Origin: an uncultured Lachnospiraceae bacterium
GTDB taxonomy: Bacteria; Bacillota; Clostridia; Lachnospirales; Lachnospiraceae
DNA length: 13,536 nucleotides
Direction of reading: 5' to 3'
NCBI GenBank assembly: GCA_902803155.1
Contig: CADCOU010000074.1
Span: forward strand, 1 to 13,536
Numbering within the stretch: the stretch's first letter is position 1; each line of letters starts with the position of its first letter. Under the pieces are notes generated by a model, which saw nothing but the letters and a program-made list of their open reading frames with translations, was not told where the DNA came from and did not search any database. Position numbers and translations under genes: made by a program. Shown here in pieces: positions 1 through 6,485 of the stretch.

Positions 1-37
1 TATTGAGAAATGTGAGATGAGGATAGCACAGCGATAT

Positions 38-74
38 GCAAATAACAACGCTGTTTGCACAGCGTTGTTTATGC
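38..74 (-). terminator. Probable operon terminator hairpin
   Basis: Just beyond the double stop (TAATAA) of the aldolase gene lies an 11-base-pair perfect stem: AACAACGCTGT at 44-54 and ACAGCGTTGTT at 59-69, with a 4-base loop. It extends outward through imperfect pairing of GCA/TGC. Read on the minus strand, the stem is followed by a short T-rich run (TTATTTG), weaker than a textbook uridine tract. T-rich sequence on the other side means it could also serve a converging gene beyond the left edge. The position at the end of a long one-direction gene run supports a terminator. Confidence 0.6.
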
Positions 75-103
75 ATAAGAGAATTGTTAATACTGCTGTT
101 TTA

Positions 104-934
104 TTACAAGGTTTTCGTTCCGAACACCTTGTAATAATGTTCCTGCACCTTTCTGATCGCAGCGTTCGTATCTTCCTTGGCAGCGAAGTAATCAGCTGTT
201 TCCGGCGCCCTTGCCGCATCCAGCGCAGCCACATAGAAATCCGTACAGATATTGATCTTGGAAATGCCCTCCTTTGCACAGCGTGCAAGATTATCATCCC
301 CTGTGCCGGAGCCGCCGTGCAGAACAAGCGGGGTTTCGGGAAGCGCGTCTGCGATCCCGTGCAGTACTTCAAAATTCAGTTTGGGCGTCCCTGTCTTATA
401 CACTCCGTGAGAGGTTCCGATGGAGACTGCCAGGGAATCACAGCCTGAGAGTGCAACAAAGCGGGCTGCTTCTTCCGGCTGGGTATACAGCGAATTATCA
501 CTCTCCGCCGCGTTGGAGCCCACATGCCCGATCTCTGCTTCCACTTGAACACCGCGCCTGTGCGCTTCCTGCACGACTCCCTTTGTCACCCGGACATTTC
601 CGTCAAAATCCATCATCGATGCATCGATCATAACGGAAGTAAATCCCAGTTCCATGGCACGCATACAGTATTCCGGCTCCATTCCGTGATCCAGATGAAG
701 AATTATCGGAGCATCATACTTACCTGAAAGATATTTTCCGACCAGGGCAGCCTCTTCGAGAGAGATCATGGTCTGGTGTACCTCGGCAAAACTGAGTATG
801 AGCGGAAGTCTGCTCCTTTCTGCGGTCTCGCAGAATACCCGGGCGGAATCCAGATCAATAAAGTTGCAGGAAGGAACCGCGTATTTTCCTGCCTTTGCCT
901 TCATCAGAACTTCTTTTGCATTTGTTACCAGCAT
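104..934 (-). CDS. Class II (zinc) ketose-bisphosphate aldolase, FbaA/GatY/KbaY family
   Basis: This is a cytoplasmic class II aldolase of 276 residues, close to the usual length for GatY/KbaY. Family enzymes reversibly cleave a ketose 1,6-bisphosphate or ketose 1-phosphate to dihydroxyacetone phosphate (DHAP) and an aldehyde. The active site is visible: LDHG with catalytic Asp82 and zinc ligand His83, GTSHG with His176, and LHGGSG with His206, plus the AEIGHVG stretch around Glu134. The start at 934 is preceded by AGGAGA at good spacing, 17 bases after the cupin stop. It is the last gene of the cluster and ends in tandem TAA stops before the terminator hairpin. The substrate cannot be read from sequence: fructose- or tagatose-bisphosphate, or a ketose 1-phosphate made by one of the cluster's kinases, all fit. 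The family call is firm and the role as the final cleavage step is inferred. Confidence 0.93.
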   Translation of the reverse strand: MLVTNAKEVLMKAKAGKYAVPSCNFIDLDSARVFCETAERSRLPLILSFAEVHQTMISLEEAALVGKYLSGKYDAPIILHLDHGMEPEYCMRAMELGFTSVMIDASMMDFDGNVRVTKGVVQEAHRRGVQVEAEIGHVGSNAAESDNSLYTQPEEAARFVALSGCDSLAVSIGTSHGVYKTGTPKLNFEVLHGIADALPETPLVLHGGSGTGDDNLARCAKEGISKINICTDFYVAALDAARAPETADYFAAKEDTNAAIRKVQEHYYKVFGTKTL

Positions 935-951
935 GTAAGTGTCTCCTCTCC

Positions 952-1443
952 TCAGAATACGATCTCGAATTTCTTGTCGTCATCCAGATCGACATAGCAG
1001 AAGTCATTGGCATAGCACCTCTCCGGCAGCACTATCAGCGCATGCAGTTCCTTCTCGTGAACCGGAAGCGGAGTCAGGTGATACACTGCAGGATTCAGTA
1101 CGATAATTGTCCCTTTCGGTATGATGAATGCCTTCGTCTGGCTGACATCGAATTCTCCTCCTGCCGGTGTTACATGCATGACTGCATCATCATTGACAGG
1201 CATCATTCCCTCACAGCTGTGGTTATGCCATTCCACACCTTCAACCACATAGCCGTGGCCGCGTACTGTCAATGGGGATAAGCCGAGGGGAAGTCCGGAT
1301 TCTGTGTAATACTTCGCCTGATCACGGTAGAAATCATGGAACTCGCCTCCCAGATGACAACCGGTCGGTTCCATTATATCTGTGAATGTTCCGAATGGCG
1401 CAAATGCTTCAATGGTAAGTGGTTCGGCTTTAACCTGCTGCAT
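952..1443 (-). CDS. AllA-like (ureidoglycolate lyase family) cupin-fold protein
   Basis: This 163-residue protein resembles the ureidoglycolate lyase (AllA) fold. It opens with EPLTIEAFAPFGTF, like the N-terminus of AllA proteins, and has a VEWHNHSCEGMMPV segment where AllA has its metal-site-like strand. An AFIIPKG...YHLTPLPV stretch follows, matching the AFI...WHHPL end of the AllA cupin barrel. Several His residues are suitable for metal binding. ATG at 1443 was chosen because AAAGGAGA sits about 8 bases upstream; the ATGs at 1449 and 1473 are too close to or upstream of that site. No purine or allantoin genes are nearby, so true ureidoglycolate lyase activity is unlikely. A lyase, isomerase or epimerase acting on a sugar or sugar acid of this pathway is a guess. 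The gene lies between YjbQ and the aldolase. The fold is moderately sure and the function unknown. Confidence 0.6.
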   Translation of the reverse strand: MQQVKAEPLTIEAFAPFGTFTDIMEPTGCHLGGEFHDFYRDQAKYYTESGLPLGLSPLTVRGHGYVVEGVEWHNHSCEGMMPVNDDAVMHVTPAGGEFDVSQTKAFIIPKGTIIVLNPAVYHLTPLPVHEKELHALIVLPERCYANDFCYVDLDDDKKFEIVF

Positions 1444-1515
1444 AATCATGTCTCCTTTCAAAAGTTGCTGCAATGGATTGCGGTCTTCAGTAATTCTGTC
1501 TTCCGAAATCCTGAA

Positions 1516-2025
1516 TCACTCTCCGACAAGTGTCAGGATGCATTTTCTGCTCCTGGGACGCAGATCATCAAAATCAACAAAATAAATATAGCCCCACTGC
1601 CCTGTCTGCGGAATACCGTCAATCACGGCAAAGCTTTCACTTGCTCCAAGCAGAGAAGCTCTCAGATGCGAATGGGCATTCAGAAGCGTCCGCATATCCT
1701 CGTGAACATCCGGGTCCATCCTGTCCCCGAATTCCTGATGAAGCGGGCCCGGGTAGCGATAGTAGTAATCGTCGGATTCCTGCTTGGGAAACACCTTCGT
1801 GAGACCGCGATTCAGATCAACCTGCAGGAATTCATCGCCCTTGATGTCCCGGTCATGGACCATCTCCTCAAAAATCACAGCGCAGGTCGTATGTGCGGAC
1901 TGCACATTCAGAATCCCGTTCTGTATACCGCTCTCACGGACGAACTCAAAAACCTCATCTTTGATATTGATATATTCGGTCTTTTTTCCCCTGGTCTCAA
2001 ATTTCAGAATCTTGTGTTTAACCAT
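1516..2025 (-). CDS. YjbQ-family protein (secondary thiamine-phosphate synthase family), full-length paralogue
   Basis: This 169-residue protein belongs to the YjbQ/UPF0047 family. Some members have weak thiamine-phosphate synthase activity, but the physiological role is unsettled. Visible family motifs are SAHTTC (His45-Thr46-Thr47) with Glu53, NAHSHLRASLLG (116-127), IDG (135-137), TGQW (141-144) and DFDDLRPRSRK (151-161). It is longer than the usual ~135-140 residues because of extra sequence between about residues 80 and 110, rich in Tyr, Pro and acidic residues. AGAGG lies 8-9 bases before the ATG, and the gene starts 22 bases after the M29 gene ends. A second paralogue lies at the other end of this cluster (13135-13536). 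Placement inside a sugar operon suggests a role in carbohydrate metabolism rather than thiamine synthesis, but this is inference. Confidence 0.85.
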   Translation of the reverse strand: MVKHKILKFETRGKKTEYINIKDEVFEFVRESGIQNGILNVQSAHTTCAVIFEEMVHDRDIKGDEFLQVDLNRGLTKVFPKQESDDYYYRYPGPLHQEFGDRMDPDVHEDMRTLLNAHSHLRASLLGASESFAVIDGIPQTGQWGYIYFVDFDDLRPRSRKCILTLVGE

Positions 2026-2047
2026 AGAAAAACCTCTTTTCTCCTGA

Positions 2048-3115
2048 TCAGATCAGAAACTTTCCGTCTTTAAAGATCAGTCTCCCGTCAAGGAACACTT
2101 CCGATTCCGTCCGGGTATCCTTGATCAGATCCCAGTGAATCGGGGAACTGTAGTTCCCGTCATAAGGTCTGCCCAATGCCAGATGCATCGTCCCGCCGAT
2201 CTTTTCATCGATCAGCACATCCGTCGTACAGATGTCGATAAACGGATTTGTCCCGAACGCGGCCTCGCCTGCACGGTCCGCATTTTCATTATCACGGATG
2301 ATCATGTTCAGGAATTCAGCATTGGTCTCAGCGTCCGCATGAATGACATGCCCTTTCTCGAATTCGAGATACACACCGTTCATTACTCTCCCGCCGAGTG
2401 TCGCAGGCAATTCAAAGAAAATGTGTCCTTCCACGCTCTCCCACTTCGGCGTCACGTAGGTCTCACCGTCCGGGATATTCTGCGTGTTATCCATGACGAT
2501 CCATTTATTGGAGCCAGTCCGGAACGTAAGGTCTGTTTTTCTTCCGATGATATGTATCTCGTCACCCTGGTCCAGGATATCCGCGATCCTCTGGTTCTCT
2601 TTTTTATATGCTTCCCAGTCAAGGGAACATGCGTCAAAGAAGAGATCCATCATCTTTTCATAACTGACATGGGCCTGTTGGGCAAAATGTTCATTCGGTA
2701 CCCTGACCAGCGCCCATCTGGTCTTCTGCCAGCGCAGGGTACTGATCTTTCCCATCGCCTTCTGGTAGAGGGCGACCTTCTCTGCCGGGATATCCCAGCA
2801 CTCATCCAGATTGAACGCACCACGGAGTCCAAGGTAACAGTCTGCCCACTCCATGCCGAATGCTTCGACCTCGGGAACCCAGCCGATCTGTTCTTCATTT
2901 CCGAAGGAAAGGATGCGGTGCTTGATGGCCTCGCTCATGTACTGGATCTGCGCAAAACCGCCCGCTTTGATCACCTCCGCGTACACGGCTTCCGCCAGAG
3001 CAACCGTCTCAGGCTCCAGCATCATGATCATGACTTTCTCACCAGGCTTCACCTTCAGTGAGTAATTGACCAGTGATTCCCCCAGCTTCTGCCAGCGCTT
3101 ATCCGTAGCTCTCAT
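2048..3115 (-). CDS. M29-family metallo-aminopeptidase homologue (AmpS/AmpT-like)
   Basis: This 355-residue protein is somewhat shorter than classical AmpS/AmpT (~410). It carries the C-terminal metal-binding set of peptidase family M29: Glu218 in DGETYVTP, Glu284 in GEAAFGTN, His311 in GGTMHLALG, Tyr318 in GRPY, and His327 with Asp329 in HWD. All expected ligands appear intact, so it is probably an active two-metal hydrolase. Family enzymes remove N-terminal residues from peptides in the cytoplasm. The start at 3115 follows TTGGAGGAATC at good spacing. It sits between the epimerase and YjbQ genes, where peptide degradation has no obvious purpose. It may act on an amide or amino-sugar conjugate of the imported substrate (inference). 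The 74-base spacer upstream shows no clear signal. The family call is strong and the substrate unknown. Confidence 0.85.
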   Translation of the reverse strand: MRATDKRWQKLGESLVNYSLKVKPGEKVMIMMLEPETVALAEAVYAEVIKAGGFAQIQYMSEAIKHRILSFGNEEQIGWVPEVEAFGMEWADCYLGLRGAFNLDECWDIPAEKVALYQKAMGKISTLRWQKTRWALVRVPNEHFAQQAHVSYEKMMDLFFDACSLDWEAYKKENQRIADILDQGDEIHIIGRKTDLTFRTGSNKWIVMDNTQNIPDGETYVTPKWESVEGHIFFELPATLGGRVMNGVYLEFEKGHVIHADAETNAEFLNMIIRDNENADRAGEAAFGTNPFIDICTTDVLIDEKIGGTMHLALGRPYDGNYSSPIHWDLIKDTRTESEVFLDGRLIFKDGKFLI

Positions 3116-3189
3116 TTGATTCCTCCAACGTTACTGTTCACGGCCGGTTCATGGTATACGGAGACAGGATCATAAGCAGTATGGTTCCG

Positions 3190-4020
3190 TCAGAAATAAC
3201 TTCTCAGGAAACGCGCGACCTCCGCGGCATATCCGATATAATCCCGTGAGGTGTCGCAGAAGATCTCCGCAGTGAACAGATGCACTCCTATCTCCTTCGC
3301 CGCTTCGACGCATCTGGTGAAATCCACATGCCCCTTTCCGTAGTCACGGAAACGATATTCACCGGGTCGGGAATCCTTCAGATGCAGGGAAGTCACATAG
3401 CCTTTCCCTTTCCGGATGTCTTCAACTGTCCGGTCCGTGTCTCCCCCGAAGGCATTGGTCGCGTTGCCGATATCGCCGTATACCCTGAAAAACGGGGAAG
3501 GAACTTTCCTGCAGTATTCGACAGCATCGCTGATCGTGGAGCAGAACGGCATCTCTGCATTTTCGATGCCGAGGATCACGCCATGGTACGCACAGATCCC
3601 TATCGCGATGGGAAGATTCTCATAAAAGCGCGCCACTGTCTCAGGAGTAGAGGGTTCGTCGTAGACGTCATAGCCGTTTACCAGCATGACACGGCTTCCC
3701 AGTGCAGAAGCAAGACGGCATCCCCCGTCAATGACGCGGAATGCCTCCTGATTCTTCTCCCGGTCCAGCATCCCGAGCGGAGTCCTGCGCAGAAGGCTCA
3801 GGGAGAAAGTGGTAAAAGGCATGCCCATCCGTACGGAAAGACTGCGCCACTTTTCACTCTCCTCTACAGACCAGTTCAGCCTGGCCGCACGCTCTTCGTT
3901 GAGATCCACACAGAATTCGAGATGGTCGTAACCGCTCTCCTTCGCGATCTGCATCTTCTCTTCCAGCGGCATATCGTCCGGAAGAGCCTTTTCATACATT
4001 CCCAGAGAATATCGATACAT
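3190..4020 (-). CDS. UlaE-type ketose-5-phosphate 3-epimerase (xylose-isomerase-like TIM barrel)
   Basis: This is a sugar-phosphate isomerase/epimerase of 276 residues, close to E. coli UlaE (~284). The N-terminus (SLGMYEKALPDDM) and the CVDLNEERAARLNWS segment match the UlaE/SgbU L-xylulose-5-phosphate 3-epimerases closely. The four metal ligands known for that family are present: Glu153 (GIENAE), Asp183 (VYGDIGN), His213 (SLHLKDSRPG) and Glu252 (TAEIFCD). ATG at 4020 was chosen because homology begins there and GAGGAA lies just upstream, although the spacing is short. Other in-frame starts at 4035 (inside a hairpin) and 4095 (overlapping the kinase) are possible. It lies 38 bases after the FGGY kinase, whose ketose-phosphate product is its likely substrate. 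An EryC-like role on a tetrulose phosphate is an alternative. Confidence 0.9.
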   Translation of the reverse strand: MYRYSLGMYEKALPDDMPLEEKMQIAKESGYDHLEFCVDLNEERAARLNWSVEESEKWRSLSVRMGMPFTTFSLSLLRRTPLGMLDREKNQEAFRVIDGGCRLASALGSRVMLVNGYDVYDEPSTPETVARFYENLPIAIGICAYHGVILGIENAEMPFCSTISDAVEYCRKVPSPFFRVYGDIGNATNAFGGDTDRTVEDIRKGKGYVTSLHLKDSRPGEYRFRDYGKGHVDFTRCVEAAKEIGVHLFTAEIFCDTSRDYIGYAAEVARFLRSYF

Positions 4021-4033
4021 AGATTCCTCAGCC

Positions 4034-4054
4034 ATGCCTGCCGCCGTCAGGCAT
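4034..4054 (-). promoter_or_regulatory. Hairpin in the kinase-epimerase spacer
   Basis: A perfect 7-base-pair inverted repeat, ATGCCTG (4034-4040) and CAGGCAT (4048-4054), flanks a 7-base loop directly upstream of the epimerase start. It covers the alternative ATG at 4035. On the minus strand it is followed by TGAGGAATC, not by a T run, so it is not a terminator. It could tune translation or mark an mRNA processing site. Function is not shown by sequence. Confidence 0.4.
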
Positions 4055-4058
4055 GCAT

Positions 4059-5594
4059 TCAGTTCAGATTGATCGCACTGGTGTCTCTCATCCACTGTCC
4101 GAACGTCTCGTATGCCTTGCGGTACTGGGCGAAATACTTCTGATACTTTTCATGGTTCCCGGGATTCGGCTCGATCCGCTTGCTGTAGCGGACCATCTGT
4201 CCGACCGCTTCCTCGAAGTTTTCGTAGATGCCTGCCGCGATGGTCGCAAGGATCGCGCTGCCGAGCGCGCAGGACTGCGGGTCTTCCGGCACATTTACGA
4301 CGACGTTGGACACATCCGCGTGGATCTGCATAAAGAGGTCGCTGTTCGTAGTACCTCCGCCCATATAGATCTCATCTACCGGATAGCCTGCGTCACGGAA
4401 GGACTGGAATACATTTTCCGTTCCGTAGGCAACGCCTTCCATGATCGCCCGGAAGAGATGCGCCTGCGTATGGCCGAGGGACAGCCCGTATATATTGCCG
4501 CGGATGTCACCGTCTGTATACGGTGTACGGTTCCCCTGCCACCAGTCGAGAACCAGCAGCCCGTCGGAGCCCGGATCCAGTTTGGCGGCCTGCCTGTTCA
4601 GTTCTCCGTATATTCCACCCTCTTTATCTTTGAGGTCACCGCAGAAGTTGTTCTTGAACCAGCTGACGATAGATCCGGAAGAAGTCTGTCCTCCTTCCAC
4701 CATGCCGTAGCCCCTGCGCACTGCTCCGGGGAATGGCCCGAAGATGCCGCTCTTTGTATATTTGTATACATCCGTAAGGCCGAGGATCAGATGGCTCGAG
4801 CCTGTGATCAGAGCGACCTTGCCGGGCGAGATGACGCCGAGGCCGAAGCAGCCGATGAACGCGTCCGGTCCGCCCTGGGCTACGATCGTATCCTCGCTCA
4901 GACCCAGGAAAGCTGCCGCTTCTTTCGTGAGTGTCCCAAGCGGATCCCCGAGATAATGGATCTCCTGCGGGAACTTATCCAGCACATCCCCGAGCCCGAC
5001 CGCTTCATAGAGGGACTTCTGGAAACCGCCGTTCTCCTCGTCATAGTACCAGCGTGCAGAAATGTTGGACATGCTTGCGGTCCATTTGCCGGTCAGCATG
5101 TAGGTGATCCAATCCGTGCATTCACAGACCACATCCGCCGCATCGTAGTTCTCTCTCTCGTGCCGCTTCAGCCACAGAGCCTTACATGGCATCCACTCTG
5201 CGGATACACTGCCGTAGCTGTTGAATTTCAGGGCATCGTCTCCTGTTGCCGCGATATCCGCCGCTTCCTTCGCAGAACGGACATCCATCCAGATCAGGCA
5301 GTCACGAAGCGGTGTGCCGTCCTTCTTGCAGAGCATGACACTGCAGCAGGTCACATCATATCCGATGGCAACAATATCTTTCTTGTCAACTCCGGCCATC
5401 TCAAGGGCAGCCTTCATGCTCTTCTGCAGTCCGTTCCACCAGTCCATGGGACGCTGCTCCGCCCAGCCCGGATGCTGGTGAATAGTCTCATACTCTGTAG
5501 CCGAAAAGCCGATCTCCCGGCCATCCAGCCTGTAGATCCCGGCACGGACACTCGTCGTGCCCATATCAAATCCCACTACATATTTTTCTGACAT
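4059..5594 (-). CDS. FGGY-family ketose kinase (ribulokinase/xylulokinase-like)
   Basis: This 511-residue carbohydrate kinase of the FGGY family phosphorylates a ketose or polyol with ATP in the cytoplasm. It has the N-terminal phosphate-binding GFDMGTTSVRAG (residues 8-19), the substrate-side DVRSA (104-108), the catalytic Asp244 in GGPDA, a GNRTP segment typical of ribulokinase-type members, and the C-terminal FGGY signature region MGGGTTNSDLFMQ with CALGSAILA. The ATG at 5594 has a modest GCGAGG site upstream. It is followed by a UlaE-type epimerase, a pairing seen in L-xylulose and L-lyxose type pathways. LsrK (AI-2 kinase) and EryA (erythritol kinase) belong to the same superfamily and cannot be excluded. 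A 245-base spacer with a folded element separates it from the upstream DhaL gene, so it may be expressed at a different level from the genes before it. Confidence 0.92.
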   Translation of the reverse strand: MSEKYVVGFDMGTTSVRAGIYRLDGREIGFSATEYETIHQHPGWAEQRPMDWWNGLQKSMKAALEMAGVDKKDIVAIGYDVTCCSVMLCKKDGTPLRDCLIWMDVRSAKEAADIAATGDDALKFNSYGSVSAEWMPCKALWLKRHERENYDAADVVCECTDWITYMLTGKWTASMSNISARWYYDEENGGFQKSLYEAVGLGDVLDKFPQEIHYLGDPLGTLTKEAAAFLGLSEDTIVAQGGPDAFIGCFGLGVISPGKVALITGSSHLILGLTDVYKYTKSGIFGPFPGAVRRGYGMVEGGQTSSGSIVSWFKNNFCGDLKDKEGGIYGELNRQAAKLDPGSDGLLVLDWWQGNRTPYTDGDIRGNIYGLSLGHTQAHLFRAIMEGVAYGTENVFQSFRDAGYPVDEIYMGGGTTNSDLFMQIHADVSNVVVNVPEDPQSCALGSAILATIAAGIYENFEEAVGQMVRYSKRIEPNPGNHEKYQKYFAQYRKAYETFGQWMRDTSAINLN

Positions 5595-5652
5595 TTTAAA
5601 CCTCGCTTGAAATCTGTTTATAGCCAGCTGATACTCATGCCGTCGAAGGGAA

Positions 5653-5821
5653 AAGCGGATTTCCTTAGTCGGGCGTGTAGGAACGCCGGCACTTGGAACG
5701 CGTCTTATGCGTTCCTATGTATCCGCTGCGTTCCGGTCCACAACGTCCGGTGGACGTTGGTTCTGGACCGACCGAAGCGAAGCGGAGACCGAGCGAAAGC
5801 GCCCCGACGTGGAAATCGCTT
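5653..5821. repeat. Structured intergenic element with terminal inverted repeats (possible MITE-like repeat or RNA)
   Basis: The spacer between the DhaL and FGGY genes contains about 169 bases of nested inverted repeats. The ends pair almost perfectly: AAGCGGATTTCC (5653-5664) with GGAAATCGCTT (5811-5821). Just inside, GTCGGGCG (5668-5675) pairs with CGCCCCGAC (5800-5808) with one bulged base. The interior holds GGAACGC (5680-5686 and 5695-5701) facing GCGTTCC (5709-5715 and 5728-5734). There is also a long hairpin, CGGTCCA (5734-5740) plus CAACGTCC (5741-5748) with GGACGTTG (5752-5759) plus TGGACCG (5764-5770). Two imperfect 14-base direct repeats follow (5771-5784, 5788-5801). No convincing coding frame or target-site duplication is visible. 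It could be a dispersed palindromic repeat, a structured RNA, or an expression-tuning mRNA element. On the minus strand the closing stem runs into TTTT, so partial termination is possible. Confidence 0.55.
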
Positions 5822-5839
5822 AACCTGAGACGGCCAGGG

Positions 5840-6469
5840 TCAAAGTGCTTCGACCCACGCTTTGTACACCAGGCTTCCCGCGATCGCACCCTGATCCGGA
5901 ACGCCGTGCAGTTTCTCCCTGTGGACATATGCCTTTCCATACACAGGCGCCATGTCCTTCGTCGCTTCCACGCCGGCGCAGGCCGCCTCATATGCCATCA
6001 AGGCCAGTTCTTTCCTGTCCCCGCATCCTGCGTCCGCGGCAGCTTTCGCCGCGTCTGCCGCCGGTTTCAGGGAATCCAGCAGCGTCCTCTCACCGGGAGA
6101 TGCTTTGCCTCTCTTCTGGACGCCGTCATAGTAACCCTGCGCAAACGCCGCAAAATCGTTCGCGTCCATACTCTCTTTTCCCTTCAGGGCTTTCGCCGCT
6201 CCGAGCATGCCGCTTCCCATCAGGGTTCCCATGGTAGACGGAACTGCAGAAGCCATCGCAGAGCCTGCCGCGAAAAACAGCTTTCCGAGATCCTTCTCTT
6301 CTGACGCGCAGACCTTATCCTTTGCAGCAGCAAAGCCTTTGCTCATCGTCAGTCCCAGATCACCGTCCCCCGAATTGGCATCCAGTTCGATCAGGTAATC
6401 CTTGTTGGCGTTCATTTCATCCGACGCCTTCTCAAAAAACCGGACAACATCCTCTCTTGTTATTTCCAT
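5840..6469 (-). CDS. DhaL-like ADP/ATP-binding subunit of a dihydroxyacetone-type kinase
   Basis: This 209-residue protein has almost the length of E. coli DhaL (210). DhaL carries the nucleotide and magnesium and passes the phosphate to the substrate held by DhaK. The magnesium-binding aspartates fall at Asp30, Asp35 and Asp37 in LDANSGDGDLG. GERTLLDSLKPAADA (126-140) matches the family's central helix. The usual GRASYLGER loop reads GKAYVHREK (178-186), a departure from canonical DhaL that may reflect different substrate or partner use. ATG at 6469 was chosen over an upstream in-frame ATG at 6499 because AGAGAGG lies 7 bases before it and the upstream one overlaps DhaK. It starts 16 bases after the DhaK stop. 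No DhaM phosphotransferase gene is in the window, so the phosphate source (ATP or a distant DhaM) is open. Confidence 0.92.
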   Translation of the reverse strand: MEITREDVVRFFEKASDEMNANKDYLIELDANSGDGDLGLTMSKGFAAAKDKVCASEEKDLGKLFFAAGSAMASAVPSTMGTLMGSGMLGAAKALKGKESMDANDFAAFAQGYYDGVQKRGKASPGERTLLDSLKPAADAAKAAADAGCGDRKELALMAYEAACAGVEATKDMAPVYGKAYVHREKLHGVPDQGAIAGSLVYKAWVEAL

Positions 6470-6485
6470 GCACGGGTCCTCTCTT

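Noticed and set aside
1..103. A gene at the left edge on either strand
   Set aside because: Only short frames without ribosome sites or motifs; the stretch is accounted for by the terminator hairpin and flanking A+T-rich sequence.
4053..5591. A 512-codon open frame on the plus strand opposite the FGGY kinase
   Set aside because: It mirrors the kinase gene, has no recognisable domains, and the minus-strand frame carries all FGGY motifs and a ribosome binding site.
5640..5830. A tRNA or known riboswitch in the kinase spacer
   Set aside because: The stem lengths and loops do not fit a tRNA cloverleaf (no CCA-side or anticodon arm pattern), and I recognise no riboswitch core.
5665..5991. A 108-codon minus-strand frame reading through the folded element into the DhaL gene
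   Set aside because: It overlaps the DhaL 3' end in another frame, is Arg/Ser/Gly-rich with no domain, and the region is better explained by inverted repeats.
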